A DNA stretch of 64,000 nt from Tubiluchus corallicola (lineage: Eukaryota; Priapulida; Priapulimorpha; Priapulimorphida; Tubiluchidae): the NCBI GenBank assembly GCA_030141605.1, contig JAQGDQ010000004.1, positions 1,893,001 to 1,957,000 of the forward strand. The letters run 5' to 3'. The translations under genes were made by a program, and so were the position numbers. The notes below the pieces were generated by a model. It did not search any database. It was not told the DNA's origin and saw nothing but the letters and a program-made list of their open reading frames with translations. Of the stretch, positions 1 through 12,027 are shown piece after piece. Every line of letters starts with the position of its first letter. Within the stretch, counting starts at the first letter, position 1.

Positions 1-547
1 GGCGGAATCAAGAAAAAGAAAGCTTGAAGTTTTTTATCCAATCATATTCTCAGAAAAACGATACGTCATTTCCAGAAAGATGCGTGTTTCTCACAAAAAA
101 ACACGTCCCTTTTATCCAATGAAATTGCGAGAAAAATGACTCGTGCTTTTGCAGAAAAAGCACTTAGATAGTGGGCGGGAATAGTAAATATAGGTGAAGT
201 TAGGAAATAACACGTGCAGCTATTATAACACTTGAATGCACGTGTAAATGGCACTACAATCCTCTACAGATAATGGCTAATAAGCTGATGCTAATGCAGA
301 AAACACTAACAATAAAATAACAAATTTGAACATTAAGAATATTTTAAAACAGCACAGACATGGTCGTTTGAAAGCCCGTGTACAAGACTAACTGAGAAGG
401 CATTCATTTGGGAATACAAACGTTGCTGCTACATTATTAACCAGTACAGCTGAATCAGAAACTAGGCACATAAGTGGTTTAATTAAGTATGTATAATATA
501 ACATGGATGAGGCAGACTATAAAGTAAAATTTCTGTAGATACTCCAA
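1..547. other. Non-coding flank with a diverged 78-bp duplication
   Basis: I see no gene here. A motif beginning TTTATCCA at position 33 recurs at 111, each copy followed by a similar run containing GAGAAAAA/CAGAAAAA and CGT, so the stretch from about 33 to 165 looks like an old 78-bp tandem duplication. The rest is AT-rich and would form the 3' flank of the minus-strand receptor gene. I saw no clear TTTATT (minus-strand AATAAA) close to that gene's stop. Confidence 0.4.
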
Positions 548-1441
548 TCATGCTCTTGCTCTACATTTTACAATATTTCTAAAGGCTGCTTTAAATTTGT
601 TATTAGAAAATGCATATACTATTGGATTTGCAGCACTATTGCAATAGCCAAACCACAAAATTATGTCTACAGTAGTTTCTCCTATACCTGTTGCACGTCC
701 AAAGTTAACAACTGAAAAGAAAGAAAACGGGCCCCAGCAGGTGACAAAAACAATGGTTATTATAATTAAAACCTTGGTAGCTTTCATTTCCATGACGTTT
801 CTGTTGCACATCTGACCCTGATTGCAAACTTGTAAGATTTGTCGCCGAGCAGTTCTCCATATGACAGCATAGACCAAAAGTATCACAACTGTGGGCACAT
901 AAATCATTAGAATGGCACTCCACAAATACAAACTTTCTATTTCAAAATAAAGAGCAATGATAAATGAATCAACTACAGAGAAACACCATACAAAAAATAA
1001 TGTGCCAGCTATTGTTTGCCTTGTGACATAGACATTATACTTATATGGATGTAAAACAGCAAAGTACCTTTCAGCAGCGATAAAACAGAGGTGCAAGATG
1101 CTACAATGAACTGTACAAACAGAAATAATTATTCTTGCTGTATAATATGTAGGGGATATAATATAAAGTCGATGAGTCCCATAAAGAATGACATGAACTT
1201 TCATTGGCGTTGTCAGCCCTACTATCAAATCTGTCACTGCAAGCGATACAATCAAAGCATTCATTTTTGTTTGTAGCTGTTCGTTAACATAAACTGCAAC
1301 TAGAACTGCCAAGTTTCCAAGAATTACAACAACACAAGTCAGTCCATATAACACAGCAATAACAACAGTAAAGAGTCTATCGCTAACGTTCGCTGTCTCG
1401 CTGTTTAACCACACTGTAGTCCAATTACTACTATTAGACAT
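548..1441 (-). CDS. Intronless class A (rhodopsin-like) GPCR, orphan
   Basis: A 297-residue single-exon seven-transmembrane receptor, expected at the plasma membrane. Segments run at about TM1 24-51 (GN at 42-43), TM2 61-83 (LAVTD, Asp71 as the 2.50 residue), TM3 102-124 ending in ERY 124-126, TM4 143-165, TM5 173-195 (Pro183), TM6 221-245 (CWGP 235-238) and TM7 257-278 (NPIVY 272-276). A basic helix 8 follows, with Cys293 as a possible palmitoylation site. The short N terminus has N-glycosylation sequons near Asn3, Asn6 and Asn18 and no signal peptide. Position 3.32 is Ser107, not the Asp of amine receptors, and neither position 3.25 (Tyr100) nor the second outer loop has the Cys that normally forms the conserved disulfide. 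The lack of introns fits a retro-derived or lineage-expanded receptor. The ligand is unknown. I chose the first ATG because it precedes a complete TM1. Confidence 0.9.
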   Translation of the reverse strand: MSNSSNWTTVWLNSETANVSDRLFTVVIAVLYGLTCVVVILGNLAVLVAVYVNEQLQTKMNALIVSLAVTDLIVGLTTPMKVHVILYGTHRLYIISPTYYTARIIISVCTVHCSILHLCFIAAERYFAVLHPYKYNVYVTRQTIAGTLFFVWCFSVVDSFIIALYFEIESLYLWSAILMIYVPTVVILLVYAVIWRTARRQILQVCNQGQMCNRNVMEMKATKVLIIITIVFVTCWGPFSFFSVVNFGRATGIGETTVDIILWFGYCNSAANPIVYAFSNNKFKAAFRNIVKCRARA

Positions 1442-3742
1442 TTTGCTATTAAATTTTATCTGAACTGTAATAAATATACTATTACTTGAAACTGCACAAT
1501 TTGGTATTGCTGTTATCCAAAATTTGAATTTTTCTTGCTATCATTTATTCACATGAGCACAATTCCATTGTTACGGAATCAACTATATTTTGTACCAATA
1601 CACAAAAACATATCGCAATTGTAATTAACATAGTAATGTAATAGTCATTAACTAGCAATACTGTTGGCAGTTTTTGACAGTTACTAAAAAGAAAGTGGTG
1701 GCACTAGCACAATCATTATTGCACGACCTAACATCTTCCCAGTATAGCTGTTGTCATTTTTATTTGACCTATTTGTCATCCTTAGTGACAAAAAGCTGAA
1801 AACAAACAGAAAAATCAATGCAAACACATTAACTTGCCATGCTGAACATGAGTAATAAAGCTTGATATATCACTACCGTAATGCAAATATCATACAGAAC
1901 ACCATAAGCAAGGAAATAACAATGGCTTGGGGACTGCATTAAATGACTCTCCAGTTTCCATTTAACGGCTGGTTTTAAGTAATTCTAACCCTTGTAACAA
2001 TATCAAAGTGCAGCAGAGAAGAGCACTGAATAAGTGTCAAAAAGTGCTTCATCAAAAAAAATTAAATAAGCTAAACTATGCATTGGTCTGTTATGCCTGA
2101 TTTAACTAGACGAGAATTTCAAAACAAATATAATTTCTACTAACTTACCTGACGTTCCTTGCAGTCCATCAGCAGGAATCAACTTAAGCACTACCTTGAC
2201 TGCTGTGCTTTACTTGTATCCAAGTTCCACTTGTTTTGGTACATTTTGCAATTCTCGTAGCAAAATAAATAAATAAGCCTGACAAATTTTGTTTGATTCA
2301 ATGCTAAATTTTCTACATACCAGACATTAAAATTATACTTTTAAAATTAAAATAATACTTCAGAATGAGTTTATGTTGATGATATGTATGCAGTAGAAAT
2401 TTCTGTACTGGCAAGAAATTTGCGATATAAGATACAAAAAATCTACTAAGTGGAATAACAATGACCATGCTCAATTGCAACATTAAACTGTTAGTTGTAT
2501 GTGAACAAAATAATCTAGAAGCCCTGAAAATTTTAAATAATTGTTCAGAATGTAACATATCAAACCTTAACCCCAACAAATACAATAGAGCTATTCTGAC
2601 AGACTTAGTAGCTAAGATGATCCAAAAACATATCACTAATTAGTAATTCACAACTCAAAAAAGGCCTGCGAGACATCTGCGGGATATGTTGAAGGATCAT
2701 GGGTTCGATTTCATCTCTTCAAGTTTCTCATCATATTGATCGGGACTGCCAACTAAGTGAGATGCGCAAGGCTTCCACATTAAATTTTGATTCCATAATA
2801 GATTATTTGTTGATTCAGCAGTAGTTTGATGTAATCAGCAGCAATAAACTATTATTTGTGTTTTTTGTACTCCCCTAGTAAAAGGTGTAGATTACATCTG
2901 CTCCATGGCCTGCAAAGTCGCTATTGTTAATTATACCAAATTAACCAAAAATCAGTCACATTTTTCCAGCGTCTGGACCTGCTTTACAATGAAATGTACA
3001 ACATATAGGTCCGCCCAATTTTCATTACATGTGAACTGTTCGTAGTCCTCAGTTTGTTCGTTCAGTTTGTGCTAGTAGCTTGCGCTAACAGGCTAGATGA
3101 GTGAGGTACTTAGCAGGCCACAAGTGCCTTTGCTAATAAATTTAATTGCAAAAAAAATAATTCTACATATTTGTATGACTTAGTTTCTCTGCAAAACTAA
3201 GAATTAGTTTTGCAGAATTAGTTTCACTGTGCAAATGATGACCTAAGAAAAGACCTCAGAATATCCTCAGAAACTGCTGCATGCAAAAGACTAGGCAGCA
3301 GTGAGTTGAGATTTTAAGCATCTTTGGCTCATCATACATTAATATGGTAAAAACACACTAACAGTAGCAGTAGTAGTACTAATAAATTTATTATCAGAAC
3401 CTGTGCAGCTATTGGATAGAGAAAGTTTTCAAGTAAGAAAATGCGGAAAATAAATGTTTTGTTTTCATTAACCGAAATTTCGCACCAACGTATAAATACC
3501 CTATATTACAGTAAGTAACCTGCCAACTTTACTTTAATTATCAAAAAAAGAAAAAAGAAATAACTAATATTTGTATATTTATTCACCTTAGCATACCACA
3601 AACATTGCTATCTCACTAGAACATCACCAATAATAGTAACTGGTTATACGTGGTTTAAAAAAGGAATGTAAATGTAAACATAAATAAATAAATATAGTTT
3701 AAAAATTGATGATTCCCTCGTTGTGCATAAGTGAAACTGTAT
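1442..3742. other. Intergenic, GPCR to RNF41
   Basis: No gene recognised in about 2.3 kb of AT-rich sequence between two minus-strand genes. Short open frames at 2313-2643 overlap on both strands and have no family resemblance. Simple AT runs and a few CAG/TAG trinucleotide runs (near 3365) are present. Confidence 0.5.
3578..3583 (-). terminator. Candidate poly(A) signal for RNF41
   Basis: TTTATT on the plus strand reads AATAAA on the minus strand. It lies 160 bases beyond the RNF41 stop, a reasonable 3' UTR length. In AT-rich DNA the hexamer also occurs by chance. Confidence 0.35.
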
Positions 3743-6700
3743 TCATTCGATGCCATGTGCAAAGATCATCACTAGTCCTGGGTTAAGTATCATATCGTCT
3801 GGTACATGTTGGTTGTCACAGCTCATCACAATCACTGCCTGTTTCCCTGCAAATAATTACCTTACAACAAAACTTGAAATCAAAAGTTGATAGTTATTAC
3901 GGCCATCACTTTCCTGATCATCTGACATGTGAGTGTCTCAAAGTATAGGAAGCTTGATGAGGGAAGCTTTAATCTACACAAGAAAAAATTACAACTATAA
4001 TAACTACACAATCAAATCATTGCTAGACTGATGTACTTAGAAGACATGCAACAAAATCTGCTGGTAATGTATTTTTAATCTCTGTAACTCAAGAAAAGAA
4101 ATTAATTCTTAATTTACCTGGTACCCGCTTTGTGACATAATTGTCATACTGCCTACGATTCATTTGCCGTGTTTCTAGAGTGTTTAGACCGGGTGGCCAT
4201 TTCCGTTCGTGAGCATTTTCCATGAGCTGGTTGAGTATGTATGGCGGGCATCCTGATTCAGCAAGAGACCTTTTAATTACAGCCTGCAAGACAGCATCTG
4301 GTGTGGATATCATGCCACCCCAGCGTGTCACCCTTGCTGGTTGAAGTGACTGAGCCCATCTAAAAATTCAGGAGACGTTCAAAACCAAGCTACTGTTTCC
4401 AAACATATTATGCCAAGGCTGTAAATATTGCTTTTATTTTGGCATTAATAGTTTTTGAGAAATTAAACTGATTATCCATTTAGAATTTACTCAAATAAAA
4501 TATGCTATAAGAAACTTATGATTCTCTAAAATTCGCATGCTTTACATGCTAGAATCTGAATAAAAAATTTACAAAGAATTATCAGTGTAAGTAGAATCAC
4601 AATCCTGCACACCAACCAATAGAATTTATTCCAGATGAATTTTAATTAAGTGTTTAAAAACACTTCTGACAAAAGTTTGCTAAGCTAACAGAAGATTAAT
4701 CTTAAACAGATTTAGGAAGGCATTCATAAGTGGAATAAATCATTTTTAGTGTTGCATAAAATGTGTTTAAGTTACAGGAACTGCTGGGTAATCTGATTAC
4801 TATATGAAACATATACAAACCTGACAACTTCATCATTTTCCATTTGGTCAGTAAGAGCTCTTACAGAGGGATTCGTCGTTCTCATTGCACGCATAAAATC
4901 CTGTAAAAATACTTAATTACACTACTCTGGGAAAGCCAGATACTTTTTCATGATTTTATTACTAAAGCATGCAATCGATGATTCAGATTATCACAGGAAA
5001 AATCATTGCAGGTTAATATGAGTACTGCATGTAATACAGAATATCAAAAATATTTATCCTTGGTAATTACACAGATTATACAAGAACACAATTTAATATA
5101 AATCCACAGTAACACGTGTTGCTTTAATTTTAAATGTCAGTCAGGTCATCTGCATTTTTTTCCATTTTCAAGTTCTAGGCTCATTTGACAAAAATATGTT
5201 TAATCCACATTTAGAGGTTTACCTCATCATCTATTCTTAGTACCTACTGATTTTACTAAAATAGACGTTTCCTAAATCAATATTACACACACCTGCTGCA
5301 CAAGTATATTTGAACAACTTATAAGAAAAGTGACCAGTATTTAGTCTTTCTTTGTATCTTTCAAAGCAAGGTGCTCTTTTGCTTAATCAAATATTCGGCT
5401 GCTAACTTTCTGGGGACAAGCCATAAAATTTAGTAATAGTTGTTTTTTCCTGTTTGTGGAAACACATTAGCGGGTGTTAGAAACTTCACACCAGCTTTCA
5501 TATTTGCGTGCTTAAAGTTATTTGCTTTGACTTCTACCAAATTTGTATAAATACTATGTATAAATATACATCAGAAATATTAAACAAATAAAAAGTTTGA
5601 AAGCTCGTGGACAGATGCAAAAGGTTGCATAATTTACATTCAGTGTGCCATATAATAATCATGTTTTCGTCATGAAACACTGTAATTCTACCACGAAAAG
5701 CTGCAAACATACCTTTAGCAATTGTAATTCCTGTCTTTGTTCATTTAATTGAGTCTTGTGGTTCAAAAGCTCCTGTTGTAGATCTGCTATTTGCGCCTGT
5801 GTTGATACCACAATGGCTCTCAACTCTCGAACACAATTATGATCCTGTAAAAGCATTACAATCTAAAAAACATTCTAGTATAATACTGCACAAAAATTTC
5901 AAGCAGGACATAAAATATAAGACAAAAAATATAGTAAAAATTTAACTTATTGTGGCTAAAATATCCCCAACACATCTTTAGAGGCATCCCTGAAATCGCA
6001 GCTGTTTTTGCAGTATCAAACTGGAACTTGAAATTATTAAGATTAAGTCGAGATGAATAAATTATGAAAGCAGTTGTCATGCAATTGCTAGCAAGCCTAA
6101 GCAGAATTAATAGTTAGGAAGTATGTTTTTCAATGCTAAATCCTTGTCTATGTCTTTTACATTGTTTGTGTTACAAATCTGCTTTGGTATGACAAACCAA
6201 CAAAATAACAAAATTACTGTTTAAACATTTACAAACTATGAATTTATTAGTATGTAGTTCACCCATATAAGCAATATAATAATGAAATAAAAAATTACAA
6301 AGAAAATTTAAAATACAATACTAAACTTAGCATGTTAACAGACACAATTGAGAAGTGCATTTATGCTGTTTTTTTTGTTACCAAAGGTACCAGGACAAAA
6401 GTGCACAGCACATTATAGAAGGAGTTAAATATAAATCCAGCTGCATAAAAATTCAAGAGTAAAAAACCAATGACCAAATTTATATACACACCATTTAGAA
6501 TAACATTATGAGAATTTGTAAGTTATGTAACTGAGCTTAAAACTTATTCTAACTTCAAAACGAAACTCTGTAAGCTACTAGAACACTAGTGGGTTCCCCC
6601 TAGAATTAACTAGCAAGAGGTTAAACTTCATTTATTAAAATACATTTACAGTTTTTTAAACTTTCATACAATCTGGTCAACAATTTAAATTTAGTCTACT

Positions 6701-8686
6701 AATTTGGGCCTTCAAATCTTTCTTTTCTTGCAACTGTTTTAATAAAAAAGTATCATATTTTAAAATACTTAACTATTGTTGCTATCCAATTAAAGTTTGT
6801 ATAGCCTAACTTTCATTTAGAAAGCAACCTGCTATCATAATTGCAGTACTTCGTGTAACACCTAAAACAGATCTGATATAAAAATGTGTAAAAAAACTAA
6901 CCTTTACTTCATCTTTGGGTATAACCAATCCGCAGCCATTGTCACATTCAGTTGGCCTCTTTGGGTTAAACTGGCATTGGTCAAGATGATGAGATAGGTG
7001 ATCGAGCTTCACAACAGTAGAACATCCATGCACAGCATTGTTACAATTAATATGAAGTCTTGAAAGAAGATTACGCAATATACGAGGAACAGGTTTCAGC
7101 TGATTTGACAAAATGGTCTGAAAAATCAATGAAGCTTTTCATAGTTAAAAGTAGAAAGAGAAGCCCTATCTAAAATGTAAAAAGTATTTTGGTTTGGACT
7201 TAACAGACCGTAGTTCAATTTGGTCTTACTCATTATCGAGTTGCAGGAAAACGACTATTAAAAATTTTATTTATAAATCAATAAATAGCACAAAATAGTT
7301 CAGAAAAGCAGTTAAAGTTACTGTGTAGATCTTCCACTGTTTCGTTTTGAAAAATATTTGTGTTTAAGATCTGAACTCCTCTTCCTCGTAAACAAAAATA
7401 TGGGCGCGAGAAGGCTCTGTCCTTGTGCAATTTAAACAGCAGACTCAGTCAAAACTTTGTAGCCTGTATAAACAAACTTGACTTGGTACACACTTTGTAA
7501 ATACACAATGTTCAGCATTCAGTTCCATTACTGCATTGTAATAGTACAATTTAATCATTCCCTATTCTTCTATATGTAAGCAAAATCTTGTAAACAATTA
7601 AAATAAATCAGCAATAATTTAATTGATTGCGGTACCTGTCTATCAACAGGACATGTTTGCTGTCTAGACAACCATTCGCTGATGCAGCTGGAGCAGAACG
7701 CATGTTCACACTGTGGTGCCTAAAAACGAAACAATAAGAAGTACAATAATTTTTCAATTGCTTCAATAGCCTTGTGACATTTTTGCTTCCTAATATACAT
7801 TAATCCAATCGCTGATAATTCTTTTATAAAATAGATAGGCTATGTTTACTTTTGGATTCCCAAAAAACATGACTAAACTGATTGCAGCAACTGCTCAAAT
7901 TGAAACCAAATTGCAGCTATAACCTGCACAATTGACATATATGTCATACAGTGCACCCAAAACTGATCGACCACATGTTAAGTAAATGTGGTGAAAATCC
8001 TGATGCAATTTTGTGTCCCTTCTCGCCATCATTGGGTATTTCTGATGAACAAACAAACTACAACAGTACCCTCATCCACTAAAAGTACAGTGGATCCAAT
8101 GGGAAGAATCTATGTACCAGTTATGTGAAACTATCTGGTTCAAGCATAAAACTACATTTAAAATAAATGTACAGTGTGCAACATAAGATGAAGATAAGTT
8201 GAAATGGAATGATCAAGTAGATGTGTAGTAAAATAAACAATAAACAATGAAAAACAAAAAGCTATTCTAAAGCCATAACTTTACATAAACTAGTGCATTT
8301 AGTCAGTCTTACCTATTTTAAAATGCATCTGCTTTAAGGCATCATAAATTTAGTAAAAAAATAATTTTACAAAAAAGCCAGACAGGAAACAGATGTAGCA
8401 AAATAACATAAATGAACAAAAAGCCGTTACAATTTAAAATAGAACCTAGTGCATTTAGTCAGTGTAACCCAATTTTACATGTATCCCATTCAAGGAGACG
8501 TAAATTTTAGTAAAAAAACAATTAAGTAAGAAACAAAAGCAAGTAAGTAACAGCTACTAAACAAGTTTTATGAAAGCACCTGCAATACAGGCCTACCTGC
8601 AATGGATCCTCCAGGACCCCACTGCATATTGGGCAGAGAAGTTCCTCATCTACCTCTCCACGGAATCGCCCCACATCGTAACCCAT
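3743..8686 (-). CDS. RNF41: RNF41/NRDP1 RING E3 ubiquitin ligase, complete, 7 coding exons
   Basis: Exons, in order: 8686-8597, 7719-7636, 7117-6902, 5844-5713, 4900-4821, 4359-4118, 3846-3743. All have GT-AG borders and compatible phases, giving 315 residues (human 317). The first exon starts MGYDVGRF, as in the vertebrate protein. The RING is C3HC3D (Cys18, Cys21, Cys34, His36, Cys39, Cys42, Cys53, Asp56). A SIAH/TRAF-like zinc finger follows (Cys83, Cys90, His98, His102, Cys106, then Cys116, Cys120, Cys134), then a coiled coil at about 145-174 and the strongly conserved C-terminal domain (TRWGGMIS, NAHERKWP, LETRQMNRR, DDMILNPGL). The family ubiquitinates receptors such as ErbB3 and other cytoplasmic targets, and the C-terminal domain binds substrate and the deubiquitinase USP8. 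The protein ends GIE, one or two residues earlier than the vertebrate form. A TATAG just upstream of the ATG could be a 5' UTR splice acceptor. Confidence 0.96.
8220..8560. repeat. Diverged ~160-bp tandem duplication in RNF41 intron 1
   Basis: The motif CTAGTGCATTTAGTCAGT occurs near 8290 and again near 8449. In each case it is preceded by an AACAAAAAGC-like run and followed by a TTTAGTAAAAAAA run. The two halves are clearly related but diverged, so this is an old duplication inside an intron, with no coding capacity. Confidence 0.55.
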
Positions 8687-9880
8687 GGCACACTATAGTG
8701 TGGATACAACTAATCTTTTTGTGTAGAATTTATAGACAGCAGAAAAGTAGCAGTGACCTAAGAATTGAAGTAATCGTTATCTCCTACTAAAATAATATAG
8801 ATGAAAAAATATTGTGGGTTATATATTTCGGAATTTGGAGCTAAGTATTGAAAACTGTTAAAATAGAAATCAAGTTCTTCTGTAAAAAATTCTGTATACT
8901 TCTTTGATGAGATTTTCAAGAAAATAGTAATTTAACACCACAACATAGTACCAAGCATTTTAAATGAATATCCTAGTGTATTAAACTGTGTCAAAGGACA
9001 CATGTTGTATACAATACATTTTAAAGGTATGTGTATGTTAATTTTTCTTTTCTAAGTCGTTACTACATAACAGAAATAAATATATTATATATAACACAAT
9101 TATTATTTAGACTCATTTCCAGGCATGCTCTTGTAGTTTACGTGCTGGTCTGCAATGTAACTCAAAAGCCTATAAGCATAAAGTATAACAGACTATGTAT
9201 GGTGAGTGCAAACATTCTGATTAGATCTAATAAACATTCTAATATCTAAAGAGGACTTGCATATGCTGCACTCAATAAAGTACAGCTTCAGCATTAAGAA
9301 CCCTAACATAAGACTGAAAAGAAAAGAAACTTTGATATACTCTGTTTATAAATGTTGCACTAAAAAGCTTCAATTTTTGTTCTTCACTTAGACATGAATA
9401 TTAACTTTTAACACCACAAAAATTTCATTTTTTATACTAACTTCTGTAAAAGATGTCTAAAATGGTCTAAAATCATAAAAAATGCATCGTTTTTAGGACG
9501 TTGTTATGAATGTAGATGGCACTTCGCCATTTCCCTAGATTAGTGCAATTCCTAATCTGACCTTGATCCATACTAGTTAAGCATTATTATACTATTAAGA
9601 TTTTTTAAAAAAGAAAGCTAGTTAGTTAGTAATCACTCAGGCTTGAGTAATTACGCTAACATTTAACAATGCTAGAATACTGCTGAGATGTTAGGAATGA
9701 AGCACAACTTAACTTGATCACAAAAAGCAGGCTTGAGGAACTAAACTGAAATTCAAAGTTCCTGCCAGGTTTAAACCTAGACTGGCTGACTCTCTCTCCA
9801 TATTGCTTTCTTTCAGCCAAATTTAGGTTCAAAATCTGATAAATTCGTATCATAATTATTATGATTGAATGAAGTTGTAT
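8687..9880. other. Upstream of RNF41, no gene seen
   Basis: About 1.2 kb of AT-rich sequence that would contain the RNF41 promoter. No TATA box, CpG-rich block or family-like open frame can be singled out. Confidence 0.4.
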
Positions 9881-10800
9881 GGCGCCGAGTAACCCACTAG
9901 CCGAAGTAGGACACTTCCGGTAAAACGCATGTGCTAAATTTGCGGAAAAGCAATGTCGTACATGGGCAGTTTAAGTAGGGCATTGGCGATTTTTGACGAG
10001 AATTATGATGACATAATAAAACGTAAAACTAAATTTGTTTTACAAAAAATGTAACTTTATAATAATGATGGATGACAATTTACAAAATTAATGTATTTTT
10101 ACAATAGTATCATCAGTATTATTAGCTCCATTAAAATCATCATAACATTAAACTAAGTATCTAATGCTTTAAAGAGAGAAACTATGCACACAATTATTAC
10201 AGAACTAATAGCAAGTTTAAAAATGAAACAGATGCTACTAAGCCTTCACAACACAAAAAATTAATTTTTAACTTTTTAGGAAAAGCAAAGACAATTAGTT
10301 TTAATAATATCATGTAGAGCACATAGGCGCTAGAATGCTGCTTAGTTAAGAGAAAACAATTATTTGTCCAAGAGGTAGTGAAACGAATCACCTGTCTGTG
10401 AAGCGAGACAAAATAAAAAATGATATGCCTTAAACAAAATTTAATGTTGAACTTGCCTAAAAAGTGGATTTATTTCACTTCAACAACATTAATATCGAAG
10501 CCAATTTAATATTGTCTGTTCTACCAGCTCAGAATAAAATTCTTTTATTTTATCAGATGTATAATAAATTATTCAACGTGTATTGACGTTTTTAATAATA
10601 ATTATTATTATTACGTAAACAAGGACAATGGACAGTGCCAGTACGCTTAACAACTCAATTTGCGACCTGTCTCTAGTGTCCTACTTGGGCAGCCCATGCA
10701 CGACACGTCCTACTTGGGCTAGCCTATGTACGATACATCCTACTTGGGCTAGTCCATGTACGCCAATTGTCCTATTTCGGCTAGTGGGTTACTCGGCACC
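9881..10800. mobile_element. 920-bp DNA element with imperfect terminal inverted repeats
   Basis: The left end starts GGCGCCGAGTAACCCACTAG and continues through CCGAAGTAGGACA. The right end, read on the minus strand from 10800, starts GGTGCCGAGTAACCCACTAG and continues CCGAAATAGGACA. The match resumes further in (GTCGTACATGGGC versus GTCGTGCATGGGC). The interior is AT-rich with no transposase frame, so this looks like a non-autonomous element. I cannot see a target-site duplication, so the exact ends and superfamily are open. Confidence 0.6.
10679..10800 (+). repeat. 29-32 bp tandem repeat, about four units
   Basis: Units beginning TCCTACTTGGGC start at 10679, 10708 and 10738, and a diverged one (TCCTATTTCGGC) starts at 10770. 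Each continues with AGCCCATGCACGACA-like sequence. The array forms the right inner arm of the inverted-repeat element ending at 10800. The left arm has fewer units, so the array expanded on one side. Confidence 0.7.
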
Positions 10801-10815
10801 CAACAAAGTAACAAT

Positions 10816-12019
10816 CAGGGGCATCGTGCACCCAAAAAAATGGGGGGGGGGCGACTATAATGGCAGATTTTAACTGTTTAAATTTGAATTTTAAATTTTG
10901 AAAATTTAATTTTTAAAAAAAATAAACAGTATTTTGCGTGCAAGAAAAACGATTTATTTAACATGGCATTTAACTTAAAGCTATAGCAACGGAAACTTAA
11001 TTAAAATTAAAAATTAAATTAAAATTTAATTAAGTATTTATCAGCTGTCAGGAATCCGACGCAGAACCAACGACGCAGAGCATCAATATCCTTTACGTAT
11101 TCCAACCAGGACCTATAGTTGAACCACTGACCCTGAAATGATCTCGATTTTCCTCCCATTTTGGTCTTTGGGTATGCATCCACTACGTCCCGCAATGGCC
11201 CGCGACGGATGTACTCATCCTTTTGGATTCGTTCTGTTGGAATCGACGTTACAGTAGATACAGACGCCGTAGAACCTGGGTCGGGAACACGGTTGGACTT
11301 GAAAGATGAAGTCAGATTGGACTGCCTTGACATCGTTTAAGAAATATAGCTAAAATCGCAGCGAAAACTAGCAAAGATTTTCCTAGCAGCAGAAAAATGA
11401 TGAAATGTGCTCAAAATCACGCCCTTTTATGCAGCAAACTCGTGGGAAAGAGTCACTAAGGAGTAGCAAAGAGTCGGTATTGTCCAATCAGGAGGTGGCT
11501 GAGCCGTGGCTCATCAATTGGTATCTCCCAAACCGACTCTCTGGTACTAGGCTAGCTCGACAAACTGACTCTCTGGTACTAGGCTAGCTCAACATGACTT
11601 CAATGTTTGCATTGTTTTTGCTCTATTATTTCACTTATTCTCTATTATAACACACTGCTGAACGAAGCTCGAGTGCTAGCTGAGCCGTTTTGTTAACTAA
11701 CAGTCTTTTGTGCAAAGACGCTAATGCTACTAAACGAGCTGCTTTGTTAACTATTCCTGCCTGCCTCCTGAATAGATAGATTACAGGCAAACAAATTAAC
11801 TACATCCTGACTTTCAGGTAAACACATACTCATGCTCATACTGTTCGCATTTATGGAGCGCTGGCCGCGTGTCAAAAAGTCGGAAATAAATTTGCTTACC
11901 GGTCTCATTATGAGCCGCTGACCCCTTCAAATTTTTTTACATTTTTACAATTTTTGACATTTCTAAAAAAATTGGGGGGGGGGGCGGGCCCCCCGGGCCC
12001 CTATGGCACGACGCCACTG
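10816..12019 (-). mobile_element. hAT-type transposon deletion derivative with perfect 8-bp TSD
   Basis: The left end begins CAGGGGCATCGTGCACCC. The right end read inward on the minus strand begins CAGTGGCGTCGTGCCATAGG. These are imperfect inverted ends with the CAG start typical of hAT elements. Both sides are flanked by the identical octamer GTAACAAT (10808-10815 and 12020-12027), the 8-bp target duplication expected of hAT. Near each end sits a homopolymer G or C tract. The 1,204-bp body is too short for a full transposase but carries a minus-strand frame (11333-11019) with the start of a TTF-type zinc finger, so it is an internally deleted copy. A 24-bp motif (CTCTCTGGTACTAGGCTAGC plus flanks) is repeated near 11538 and 11570. 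The intact octamers suggest a fairly recent insertion. Confidence 0.88.
11019..11333 (-). pseudogene. Truncated hAT transposase N terminus with partial TTF zinc finger
   Basis: A 104-residue frame inside the hAT element. Residues 1-50 are Ser/Thr-rich and low complexity. Residues about 60-90 contain SRSFQGQWFNYRSWLEY followed by DALRRWFC, which resembles the opening of the TTF-type zinc finger (R-x-F-x-x-x-W-F-x-x-x-x-W-L-E-Y, then D-A-x-x-C) found at the N terminus of hAT/ZMYM-like transposases. The domain breaks after the first Cys and the frame ends in unrelated residues. There is no DDE catalytic region or dimerisation domain. It is presumably an internal-deletion remnant with no transposase activity. 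Reading direction agrees with the right terminal repeat as the 5' end. Confidence 0.65.
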
Positions 12020-12027
12020 GTAACAAT

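Noticed and set aside
2313-2643. Overlapping open frames on both strands
   Set aside because: AT-rich chance frames with no motif, conserved residues or splice context.
2650-2730. tRNA-like B box (GGTTCGATTTC) near 2702
   Set aside because: No matching A box at a suitable distance and no cloverleaf could be drawn.
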